DNA of 8,007 nt, taken from the NCBI GenBank assembly GCA_014799585.1, contig JAAVHU010000049.1:1-8007 (forward strand). Reading direction: 5' to 3'. Below, piece by piece: positions 1-6,758 of the stretch (positions are counted from its first letter, which is position 1; the number at the start of each line of letters is the position of its first letter). Source of the DNA: Clostridiales bacterium (lineage in GTDB: Bacteria; Bacillota; Clostridia; Oscillospirales; Acutalibacteraceae). Below the pieces are notes generated by a model, which worked only from the letters and a program-made list of their open reading frames with translations, was not told where the DNA came from and did not search any database. The translations under genes and the position numbers were made by a program.

Positions 1-361
1 ATTCAAAAGCATCATACCAAAATACTAAAATAGTTGTTTCGGGAATATCCTTTAAAAACTCCTGAACAAGTTTTATATCACCTTCGCTTTTATCAAACGG
101 ATAATCACAAACAAGAACAAAGTTATAACTGCTCATCATAGGCAGAAGCTCTGCATCCTTAAGTATTTCATCAATCGTTATATCTTTACCGTTATAGGAA
201 TGAAAGTTAAAATCCTCAAACGTTGGCTCAACAATCTTTTTCTTAAGAAGATTTACATAATGGTTTTTTAGATATCCCTCTTGACCGAATATAAGATATG
301 CATTTGAATATGCAGATGTTTTGATTTGGGCTTTTAATTCTGCTTCGGTTATTTTTGCCAT
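1..361 (-). CDS. holA: DNA polymerase III delta subunit, N-terminal part (cut by window edge)
   Basis: This is the clamp-loader delta subunit, which opens the beta sliding clamp during replication. I translated the minus strand from the ATG at 361-359; the frame stays open to the window edge, giving about 120 residues. The visible part matches the delta N-terminal domain: a strand and loop reading YLIFGQEGYLKNHYV at about residues 22-36, then FNFHSYNGKDITIDEIL, then a segment reading AELLPMMSSYNFVLVCDY, the usual 'A..LP.MS...V.V.D' of this family. A strong AAAGGAGG site lies 8 nt before the ATG, inside the end of comEC. The gene overlaps comEC by 13 bp, and a comEC-holA order is common in Bacillota. 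The C-terminal two thirds lie outside the window. Identification rests on motif recognition, and nothing suggests damage. Confidence 0.88.
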   Translation of the reverse strand, partial: MAKITEAELKAQIKTSAYSNAYLIFGQEGYLKNHYVNLLKKKIVEPTFEDFNFHSYNGKDITIDEILKDAELLPMMSSYNFVLVCDYPFDKSEGDIKLVQEFLKDIPETTILVFWYDAFE

Positions 362-2373
362 TTATTCAGCCTCCTTTCAGAAAATCCGTTTTTATTTACT
401 GTGTAAATTGTATCATAGTCAGATGTATTATTCAGATAAATAGCATTATTGCTCTGACTAATATATTCATATTTTTTGATACACTTAAATTCTGTATCAT
501 ATATTTCTAAAAAAACATATTTATTCTGTTTATTACTTTTATATTCTACATTAAGTGACTGCCATAAATCAACATTAAAATATTCGTCTGAAAAGAAATT
601 GGTGCAATTCTGAAGATATTTTATATTTTTATTATCAGAAACATAGTTGAGCGTGCCAAACTTATTGGCAAGTAATTTTGAATATTCGCTGTCATTTATA
701 TCAACAATCAGCAAGATATCAAGATTTTTCGATTTAATCATATTGGATACAGAATAATACTGCGATGAATCATCAACACCGATTACAACAGCATTCTTCT
801 TATTATATACAACAACCGAAGTAGTGTAATATCCGTTGATTTCTTTAACATATACACAGTTTTGCTCTAATACCTCAGAAAATGAAACAACAGCAATAAA
901 AACAGCTAAAGCAATAATAGCTGTACATTTCATAACCTTTTTGCTATTCATTAGAAAGGCTATTCCAAAAATAATAAATGCCGCACCAACTGCCAAAAAG
1001 ATTTCATTTTCCGAAACATCAACAACTGCATACGGAACATCAGCGATCTTTTCTATAATAAAGATTATTATTGATGCGAGATAACGGCAAATGCGTGAAA
1101 GAATAAACAATAATGGATTAAACCAACAGCATAAAAGCATTAAAAATGAAGCGATTAAAGTTATCTGTGCCAAGGGTATCATAATGATATTCAGAATAAT
1201 ACCAAATAAACTTACATAGCCGAATGTAACGCAAACAACAGGAAAGGTTGATATAAATACAGACAAGGAAGCACACAGAATTTCATAAATATACTTAATC
1301 ATTCTCGTTTTAGGCTTATACAGTTTACTAAACACAGGATTAATAACAATTAACCCCAAAACGGAGGTGACTGTCAGCATTGCGCCTGCATCTGTTACGG
1401 CATACGGATTTATACAAATCAGGAATACTGCGAATCCCAAAGAATTGAGCGCATCACTTCGCTCATTACACAATCTGCCGAACAGAAAAACCGCCATCAT
1501 AATGCCCGCACGAAGAATGGATTTTGAAAATCCGGCCAAAGCCATATAAAGTAAAACACACAGAATAGTAATCAGTACCTGCGGTGTTTTGGGAAGCCTT
1601 AATTTCTTTAACACAAATAAAACTGCACCGCAGAACACTGCAAGATGCAAGCCCGACACAGCCATAATATGTGATACACCGCTGTAATTAAAGCTTTCTT
1701 TAATTTGACTGCTCATTTCCGATTTGTCACCAATCAAAAGCGCTGTAATAATTGAACTTTCGGGTGATCTGATATTGGATTGAACAAGATTTTTAATATT
1801 TTCTCTTTGATGCAGAATGAATTTATGAATATTAAAAACATTTTCATCTTTAACATCAAAGTTAACAAGCGTACCCGAAAGAAAAATGCCGTTTCCGAAA
1901 TCACCATATGACTGAAAGCCGTTTTCAGCCAAAAGTCTTAATTTGATTTCACCATCTATTTTCTGATAATAGTCTGCATTAATTTCTGCATCTGATTTTA
2001 TAGTCAGTTTTATATTCTGAGGCGCATTCTCTTTATCAATAAAAGAAGTTTTAATAGTATAATAATAGCTGTCATATCTATTTTCTTCTAAATCAACAAT
2101 ATAAAATTCAGCCTTTACGGTTTCATTATCAAGATTTTTCTGCGGAAGAAATATTGAATAATAATTAGCAATAAACAGTACACACGCCAAAACCGAACAA
2201 AACATACATAACGGAACCGAAACACTGTTTCTTGTTTTCTTTATTAAAACAGAAATGGTGAAAGCGGCACTTGTAACCATTAAGATTACAAATGCCGCTT
2301 CAATTTTAAGAAAGTTCAAAATGATAAGAGTTAATGCAAAAGAAAATCCGATATGTGCAAAAACTCTTTTCAT
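349..2373 (-). CDS. comEC: ComEC/Rec2-family DNA uptake channel protein with degenerate C-terminal domain
   Basis: ComEC is the inner-membrane channel that imports single-stranded DNA during natural transformation. The 674-residue product has N-terminal hydrophobic segments (about 7-45 and 52-76), a soluble beta-rich OB-like part (about 85-180), then the Competence domain. The hallmark GVSHIMAVSGLHLAV is at 232-246, followed by many membrane segments up to about 497. The extracytoplasmic C-terminal part (about 505-674) keeps an outline of the metallo-beta-lactamase fold: LDILLIVDIND at 551-561 sits where family members have a strand followed by HxHxDH. None of the histidines or aspartates of that metal motif is present. 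The length is below the roughly 770 residues of the Bacillus subtilis protein. The start follows AGGAG with 9 nt spacing and lies 4 bp after the lacZ stop; holA follows with a 13-bp overlap. Whether it still supports transformation cannot be told from the sequence. Confidence 0.9.
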   Translation of the reverse strand: MKRVFAHIGFSFALTLIILNFLKIEAAFVILMVTSAAFTISVLIKKTRNSVSVPLCMFCSVLACVLFIANYYSIFLPQKNLDNETVKAEFYIVDLEENRYDSYYYTIKTSFIDKENAPQNIKLTIKSDAEINADYYQKIDGEIKLRLLAENGFQSYGDFGNGIFLSGTLVNFDVKDENVFNIHKFILHQRENIKNLVQSNIRSPESSIITALLIGDKSEMSSQIKESFNYSGVSHIMAVSGLHLAVFCGAVLFVLKKLRLPKTPQVLITILCVLLYMALAGFSKSILRAGIMMAVFLFGRLCNERSDALNSLGFAVFLICINPYAVTDAGAMLTVTSVLGLIVINPVFSKLYKPKTRMIKYIYEILCASLSVFISTFPVVCVTFGYVSLFGIILNIIMIPLAQITLIASFLMLLCCWFNPLLFILSRICRYLASIIIFIIEKIADVPYAVVDVSENEIFLAVGAAFIIFGIAFLMNSKKVMKCTAIIALAVFIAVVSFSEVLEQNCVYVKEINGYYTTSVVVYNKKNAVVIGVDDSSQYYSVSNMIKSKNLDILLIVDINDSEYSKLLANKFGTLNYVSDNKNIKYLQNCTNFFSDEYFNVDLWQSLNVEYKSNKQNKYVFLEIYDTEFKCIKKYEYISQSNNAIYLNNTSDYDTIYTVNKNGFSERRLNKWQK
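370..377 (-). promoter_or_regulatory. Ribosome binding site of holA inside comEC
   Basis: The plus strand CCTCCTTT reads AAAGGAGG on the minus strand and ends 8 nt before the holA ATG at 361. It lies within the last codons of comEC, so holA translation is probably coupled to comEC or restarted independently by a strong site. It fixes the holA start. Confidence 0.85.
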
Positions 2374-2377
2374 TCAT

Positions 2378-5300
2378 TTAATCTCCTGTTTTTATTGGCT
2401 CAATCATAAAGCCGTAGCTTTGTTTAACACCCTTTTTCATAAGATAAGGCTCACGAACAAAAGCCTGACCCGGCAAATCTCCGCCTACACCGCAAAGAAG
2501 ATGATCTATATTTACAGTTGTTATCTCATTATCATACGGAATTTCGTGAACATGCTTTGCTTTATCCAACTTTTCAATTGTGTAATGATAAGCACTGAAA
2601 TTAAGCGGATCATTATAATAAGAAGAAATCTTAAAGCCGTTTCCATTTTCGTCCTTAATTGTAAAATAATGAACATCTGCTCTGTTTGAGCTTTCCTGCG
2701 GACGCATATAGCGGTATTCCAAATCGGTTACAGTTGAACTGTATTTTCCGATTTTAGCACCTGACTTTCTGTCACAATAAGTTGGAACAGGGCCTCTGCC
2801 GTACCAATCCACATATTCCATACTGCCGTCAAGCGTCATTCTTGCACCAAACTTAATCATATTTGCTTTTGGAACAGCGCTGTGATAAACATAAATTCTT
2901 CTATCCGGATAAATCTTGTATGTAGATACAGAATTTTTAAGACCCGGTGTTTTCCAAGCAATATGAACTTCTATTGAATTATTATCACCGTTTGTTACAA
3001 CCGTTTTAATTGCCTTTGCTCTTTTACTTGCTCTTTTCCATTTATAGAAAGGATGGAAAGGAATAAGGAACGGTGTGAAATTAAGAAAATCAATATCGTT
3101 ATCCGTTAACGCTCTGAAATAATACGGCTCAAGCGGAGCTTTAAGCCTTTCTCTGCCTGCGATAGAATAGTTTGTTATTCTGCCCTTTTCAATGCAAACA
3201 AAGAATGCATCACCGTTTATTTCAACCGTGTTTCTTTTAACAGTATAATGAAGAATACCATTGCACTTTGGTTCTTCGGGCTGAGGAAGTGCATTAAGCA
3301 CAAACTGATCCCACGCAACTTCATAATCAGCAGGAAGACCGAGTGAAGCATTTTTTGTATGAAATGATACTGTTAAAATCACCTCTTTATCAAAAGGAAG
3401 CGTTGTATAGTTATAAGGAATGGTTATAAATGTTTCAGAAAGAGGTGCACATTCAATCACGCCAAGCTCACCGGATGAAAACTCATCACCATTTACTGTA
3501 ACAGACCATTTGCATACATAGTTTGAAATATCTGTAAATAAAAACTTATTCTTAACCTTATATGTTCCCTTTTGAATATCAAAAAGTTCTGTTTTTATTT
3601 CAGCATACACCTTTTTAACCTCTGTAATCTGAGGATGAGGCTGCCTGTCTGCGCCGATGATACCATTTGCACAGAAATATGTATTTGAGCCTGCCATAGC
3701 AGTTGTGTTTGGAATATTGATAATATTTCTTGGCTCTTTCTTTGCAAAATCATCACCATAGAGCCATTCATCCTGACCATTTTCATTTACCTTATGAATG
3801 GTTTGGTCAACAAAATCCCAGATAAATCCGCCGCACATATTATCGTAACGCTCGAAATCATCCATATACTCTTGGAAGTTACCAAGTGAATTTTCCATTG
3901 AGTGTGCATATTCGCAAAGAAGTATCGGCTTGCCCTCATACATTTCAGCTTTAATCGGCTTACTGTCTGCCGCAAGCTGATTTGCAATGTTATCATAAAG
4001 TGAAATGGTTATCGGCTCTTTTTTGCCAAGTTTTTCCATAATATCAGCAGTTGGATACATACGGGAAATAACATCACTTTTGGTTAAATCAAAATCACCT
4101 TCATAATGGAACTGCCTTGTATCATCAAGCTTAAGAGCAGCTTCTTTCATTTTAGCAAAGTTATCGCCGTCACCTGCTTCATTACCAAGGCTCCACATAA
4201 ATATGCAAGGATTATTCCTGTCTCTAAGGACCATTCGTTGCATTCTGTCTACAACAGCGGCAGTCCATACAGGGTTGCTTCCGGGAACACCCTTTCGTCT
4301 TACACCGTGAGTTTCAACCTCGCATTCATCCATAACATAGAAGCCGTATTTATTACACATATCATAAAAATATGGATCATCAGGATAATGAGAGGTTCTG
4401 ATCGCATTGATATTATTCTGCTTCATAATATCAAGATCCTGCGTATATCTTTCCTTTGGAACTGCCCAGCCGTGGTCCGCATCAAAATCATGGCGGTTAA
4501 CACCTCTGACCATTAACGGCATACCATTGAAATAAATTTTTTCACCTTTAATTTCAACCTGTTTAAAGCCAACATCATATGTTTTAACAGCGGCAGTTTT
4601 CTCATCAATCTTTAAAACGATAATCAGTTTATAAAGATTTGGTGTTTCGGCAGACCATTTTTCAGGCTCTTCAATATCGGCAACAAATTTAACCTCAGAG
4701 CTGTTCGCTTCAAGGCTTACCCTACTGCTTCCGAGAGCAATTTCTTCACCCTTTGGAGAAAGGAGCTTTGCTTCAATAGAAGCACTGCCGTTAAATGCCC
4801 AATAATTCTTGATTTCAACATCAAGCAAGGCTGTTGCATTCTTATAGAAATTATCAAACTTTGTTCTGAAATAAAAATCTCTTATAGAAACTGGGCTTTC
4901 TGCAAAAAGATAAACATCCCTGTATATTCCGCAAAGCCACCACATATCCTGATCTTCAAGATATGTTCCGTCTGAATATCTGTAAACTTTTGCAGTAACA
5001 ACATTTTCATCATCATAACGAAGATATTTTGTTACATTGAATTCGTGAGGAGTCATAGAACCCTGACCATAACCCACGAAATTTCCGTTTACATAAACCT
5101 CAATAGCAGCTTTTGCGGCACCGAAATGAAGAAACACCTCTCTGCCTGCAAAGCTCTTGTTTAATTCAAACTTACGGCGGTAAATACCGATTTCCTGCAT
5201 TCTATGATTAATATGCGGAATTCTGAGTTTGCTTCTGCTTATAGCTCTTGGAAAAGTGCTTGCGTAATAATAAGGAACAGAATAACCCTCTGTTTGCCAA

Positions 5301-5542
5301 ACAGACGGAACATTAATTTCTCCCCATTCCGAATCATTAAAACCCATTCTTTCAAAGCCTGTTGGCTGATTTCTGAGACCACGCTGCCAATAAAACTTCC
5401 ACTTTCCATTTAAAGACTGTTTATATTTGCTTTCTTCCCCTGAAAGTGCAGACGTAACATCATCATACGGCATTGCGATTACGTGGCCGTCTTCTTTATT
5501 GATTTTAAAAACCGATGGATCTTCCCAATATTGCTTTTCCAT
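2378..5542 (-). CDS. lacZ: Beta-galactosidase, glycoside hydrolase family 2 (LacZ type)
   Basis: This cytoplasmic retaining glycosidase hydrolyses terminal beta-galactosides such as lactose. The 1054 residues are full length (E. coli LacZ has about 1024), and no signal peptide is seen. The order is: sugar-binding domain (about 45-215, with YLEDQDMWWLCGIYRDV at 194-210), an Ig-like domain (about 216-325), the TIM barrel (about 330-645), and an Ig-like domain plus the small-chain domain to the end. Catalytic features are complete: VNRHD at 348-352, SHYP at 384-387, ETHG at 410-413, acid/base E455 in WSLGNE, nucleophile E544 in LLCEYAH, W575, and FCANG at 623-627. By comparison with E. coli, magnesium ligands E410, H412 and E455 are kept. 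Departures: the loop holding E. coli Asn102 reads YYYASTFP (91-98), and the nucleophile motif has SMENS in place of the usual AMGNS. The start follows GAGGTAGG. No lac transporter or repressor is adjacent; comEC is 4 bp downstream. Substrate could be lactose or another beta-galactoside. Confidence 0.95.
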   Translation of the reverse strand: MEKQYWEDPSVFKINKEDGHVIAMPYDDVTSALSGEESKYKQSLNGKWKFYWQRGLRNQPTGFERMGFNDSEWGEINVPSVWQTEGYSVPYYYASTFPRAISRSKLRIPHINHRMQEIGIYRRKFELNKSFAGREVFLHFGAAKAAIEVYVNGNFVGYGQGSMTPHEFNVTKYLRYDDENVVTAKVYRYSDGTYLEDQDMWWLCGIYRDVYLFAESPVSIRDFYFRTKFDNFYKNATALLDVEIKNYWAFNGSASIEAKLLSPKGEEIALGSSRVSLEANSSEVKFVADIEEPEKWSAETPNLYKLIIVLKIDEKTAAVKTYDVGFKQVEIKGEKIYFNGMPLMVRGVNRHDFDADHGWAVPKERYTQDLDIMKQNNINAIRTSHYPDDPYFYDMCNKYGFYVMDECEVETHGVRRKGVPGSNPVWTAAVVDRMQRMVLRDRNNPCIFMWSLGNEAGDGDNFAKMKEAALKLDDTRQFHYEGDFDLTKSDVISRMYPTADIMEKLGKKEPITISLYDNIANQLAADSKPIKAEMYEGKPILLCEYAHSMENSLGNFQEYMDDFERYDNMCGGFIWDFVDQTIHKVNENGQDEWLYGDDFAKKEPRNIINIPNTTAMAGSNTYFCANGIIGADRQPHPQITEVKKVYAEIKTELFDIQKGTYKVKNKFLFTDISNYVCKWSVTVNGDEFSSGELGVIECAPLSETFITIPYNYTTLPFDKEVILTVSFHTKNASLGLPADYEVAWDQFVLNALPQPEEPKCNGILHYTVKRNTVEINGDAFFVCIEKGRITNYSIAGRERLKAPLEPYYFRALTDNDIDFLNFTPFLIPFHPFYKWKRASKRAKAIKTVVTNGDNNSIEVHIAWKTPGLKNSVSTYKIYPDRRIYVYHSAVPKANMIKFGARMTLDGSMEYVDWYGRGPVPTYCDRKSGAKIGKYSSTVTDLEYRYMRPQESSNRADVHYFTIKDENGNGFKISSYYNDPLNFSAYHYTIEKLDKAKHVHEIPYDNEITTVNIDHLLCGVGGDLPGQAFVREPYLMKKGVKQSYGFMIEPIKTGD
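2383..2387 (-). promoter_or_regulatory. Ribosome binding site of comEC
   Basis: CTCCT on the plus strand reads AGGAG on the minus strand, 9 nt before the ATG at 2373. It lies within the last codons of lacZ, whose stop is at 2380-2378. Ribosomes finishing lacZ would therefore stop almost on the comEC start, which suggests translational coupling. It supports the chosen comEC start. Confidence 0.8.
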
Positions 5543-5550
5543 AAATTATA

Positions 5551-5558
5551 CCTACCTC
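5551..5558 (-). promoter_or_regulatory. Ribosome binding site of lacZ
   Basis: The minus strand reads GAGGTAGG, ending 8 nt before the ATG at 5542. It is a moderate match: GAGG is 12 nt and TAGG 8 nt from the start. No better start lies nearby, and the N-terminal residues YWEDPSVFKINKEDGH fit the family start. Confidence 0.6.
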
Positions 5559-5570
5559 AATTTACTATCT

Positions 5571-5586
5571 TATATATTAATATATA
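5571..5586. repeat. Perfect 16-bp AT-only palindrome over the lacZ -10 region
   Basis: TATATATTAATATATA reads the same on both strands and spans the predicted lacZ -10 box. It could be an operator or simply a low-complexity AT run that aids melting. Nothing in the sequence decides between these, and palindromes made only of A and T arise easily in such DNA. Confidence 0.5.
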
Positions 5587-5602
5587 TTTTAATAAAAGTC
5601 AA
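5574..5602 (-). promoter_or_regulatory. Predicted sigma-A promoter of the lacZ-comEC-holA unit
   Basis: On the minus strand TTGACT (plus 5597-5602) is followed after exactly 17 nt by TAATAT (plus 5574-5579). Both hexamers are close to the TTGACA/TATAAT consensus and the spacing is ideal. The expected transcript start is near 5567, giving a leader of about 25 nt that just covers the ribosome binding site. The surrounding AT run offers other -10 registers, so the exact start is uncertain. Confidence 0.7.
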
Positions 5603-5606
5603 CAAA

Positions 5607-5620
5607 GCAGATTTTTCTGC
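5607..5620. repeat. Inverted repeat between the divergent -35 boxes (possible regulator site)
   Basis: GCAGA, four T residues, then TCTGC form a perfect 5-bp inverted repeat. It lies 4 bp upstream of the lacZ -35 box and 17 bp upstream of the femX-like -35 box. That is a plausible place for a regulator serving one or both promoters. Arms of 5 bp are short, so this is a weak call. Confidence 0.35.
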
Positions 5621-5637
5621 ATATCTTATATGAAATA

Positions 5638-5666
5638 TGGACAAAAAGGTATAAATTTGATATACT
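5638..5666 (+). promoter_or_regulatory. Predicted sigma-A promoter of the femX-like/racemase unit
   Basis: TGGACA at 5638-5643 and TATACT at 5661-5666 are separated by 17 nt. TG at 5658-5659 adds an extended -10 (TGATATACT). Each hexamer differs from consensus at one base. The expected transcript start is about 5672-5674, immediately at the left edge of the hairpin at 5673-5696. The promoter faces away from the lacZ promoter. Confidence 0.8.
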
Positions 5667-5672
5667 AATAGC

Positions 5673-5696
5673 AAGTATGCCGGCAACGGCAAACTT
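5673..5696 (+). promoter_or_regulatory. GCAA-looped hairpin at the predicted 5' end of the femX-like mRNA
   Basis: AAGTATGCCG (5673-5682), loop GCAA (5683-5686) and CGGCAAACTT (5687-5696) form a 10-bp stem with a single A-A mismatch (5677/5692). The loop is a GNRA tetraloop, which makes RNA hairpins stable. It starts at about the predicted transcript start and ends 6 nt before the GGAGG site, leaving that site free. A 5'-terminal stem-loop that protects the mRNA is the simplest reading; an operator overlapping the start site is the alternative. Confidence 0.6.
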
Positions 5697-5702
5697 ATAT
5701 CT

Positions 5703-5707
5703 GGAGG
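5703..5707 (+). promoter_or_regulatory. Ribosome binding site that decides a TTG start
   Basis: GGAGG at 5703-5707 is followed after 7 nt by TTG at 5715-5717. The next in-frame ATG is codon 44, past the conserved N-terminal FQHSSKWAKVK segment, so the TTG is very likely the true start. Confidence 0.85.
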
Positions 5708-5714
5708 TTATATT

Positions 5715-6743
5715 TTGATAGTTAGAGTTAATGACAGCAATCTTGCTGAATATGAAGAATTTATAAAAAATCATCCAAAGGGGCTGTTTCAGCATTCATC
5801 TAAATGGGCTAAAGTTAAATCAGCCTGGAAATGGGAAGCTATAATGCTTAAGGACGAAAGCGGAAAGATTTTAGGCTCTGCTGCTGTGCTTATAAGATTT
5901 GTTCCTGTTATTAAATATTCACTGTTCTACGTTTGCCGCGGCTTTGTTGCTGATGAAAATGATTTTGATACATTTGATAAATTGTTTAACGGCTTATTAG
6001 AGCTTGCCAAGGAATATAGGGCATACTGCATTAAAATTGACCCTGAAATTGTTATTCAGAATGAAGCATATAAAAGGCATTTAACAGACAAAGGCTTTAA
6101 GGAATTAAACCCCGGCTGTATGGATTTTGAAAATGTTCAGCCAAGATTTGTTTACTGCTTTGATTATAATAATTTATCTGAAGACGAATTAATGCTTACA
6201 TTTAAAGCAGATTACAGAAACAGAATCAGAAAAGCACCTAAAAAGGGTGTTGAAGTTAAAATCATGGGCACAGAAGCGCTTGACGATTTCGTTAGAATTA
6301 TGCAGGAAACGGGAGACCGTGACGGCTTTTCAACAAGACCGAAATCCTACTTTGAGCAGATTTTAAACTGTATGGGCGAAGATGCAAGGCTTTATATGGC
6401 TTATTACAATGGACAGGCTATTGCAGGCACAATTGCCATTAAATGGGGCAAAAATGTTATGAAGTATCAATATGGTGCATCATCAAACGCCCACAGAAAT
6501 GTTTATCCGAACTATGCGCTTCAATGGGCTATGATGCAATGGGGTATGGAATGCGGCTGTGAGGTTTACGATTTTGGCGGAATAAGCGGAGATTGCCAGA
6601 ACCCCGATAACCCGCATTACGGACTTTGGAGATTTAAGCACGGCTTTGGCGGATATATGAAAGAATTTGTTGGCGAATTTGATTATGTTATCAACAAGCC
6701 TGTTTATCATCTTTATAATCTTGCAATGAAAATTAAAAAGTGA
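5715..6743 (+). CDS. FemA/FemB/FemX-family peptidoglycan bridge aminoacyltransferase
   Basis: Members of this GNAT-fold family use aminoacyl-tRNA to add amino acids to the third stem residue of peptidoglycan precursors in the cytoplasm. The 342-residue product shows both GNAT-like subdomains. The first has FQHSSKWAKVK at 25-35 and strand-rich sequence to about 150; the second starts with YRNRIRKAPKKGVEV at 167-181. The C-terminal family signature is clear: YQYGAS at 251-256, YPNYALQWAMMQWG at 264-277, YDFGGISG at 285-292, WRFKHGFGG at 305-313 and FVGEFDYV at 318-325. The size resembles the short Weissella FemX (about 336) and lacks the coiled-coil arm of staphylococcal FemA (about 420). No signal peptide or membrane segment is seen. 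Translation starts at TTG after GGAGG. The racemase-fold gene follows 15 bp later from the same promoter. The amino acid added and the acceptor cannot be read from the sequence; Ala, Ser or Gly transfer are possible. Confidence 0.88.
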   Translation: MIVRVNDSNLAEYEEFIKNHPKGLFQHSSKWAKVKSAWKWEAIMLKDESGKILGSAAVLIRFVPVIKYSLFYVCRGFVADENDFDTFDKLFNGLLELAKEYRAYCIKIDPEIVIQNEAYKRHLTDKGFKELNPGCMDFENVQPRFVYCFDYNNLSEDELMLTFKADYRNRIRKAPKKGVEVKIMGTEALDDFVRIMQETGDRDGFSTRPKSYFEQILNCMGEDARLYMAYYNGQAIAGTIAIKWGKNVMKYQYGASSNAHRNVYPNYALQWAMMQWGMECGCEVYDFGGISGDCQNPDNPHYGLWRFKHGFGGYMKEFVGEFDYVINKPVYHLYNLAMKIKK

Positions 6744-6758
6744 TTAGTGTGAATTAAA

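Noticed and set aside
2255..2689. 144-codon plus-strand open frame across the lacZ-comEC junction
   Set aside because: It lies antisense to two clear genes, has no ribosome binding site that I can see, and its product resembles no family I know. It is a shadow of the coding strand.
4106..4516. 136-codon plus-strand open frame inside lacZ
   Set aside because: It is fully antisense to the conserved catalytic barrel of lacZ, whose codon pattern explains the open frame.
5673..5696. Riboswitch or T-box leader for the femX-like unit
   Set aside because: The leader is only about 40 nt with one hairpin. There is no T-box sequence, specifier loop or terminator/antiterminator pair.
5589..5795. 68-codon minus-strand open frame across the intergenic region
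   Set aside because: It overlaps the femX-like start antisense and runs over both promoters; no family likeness was seen.
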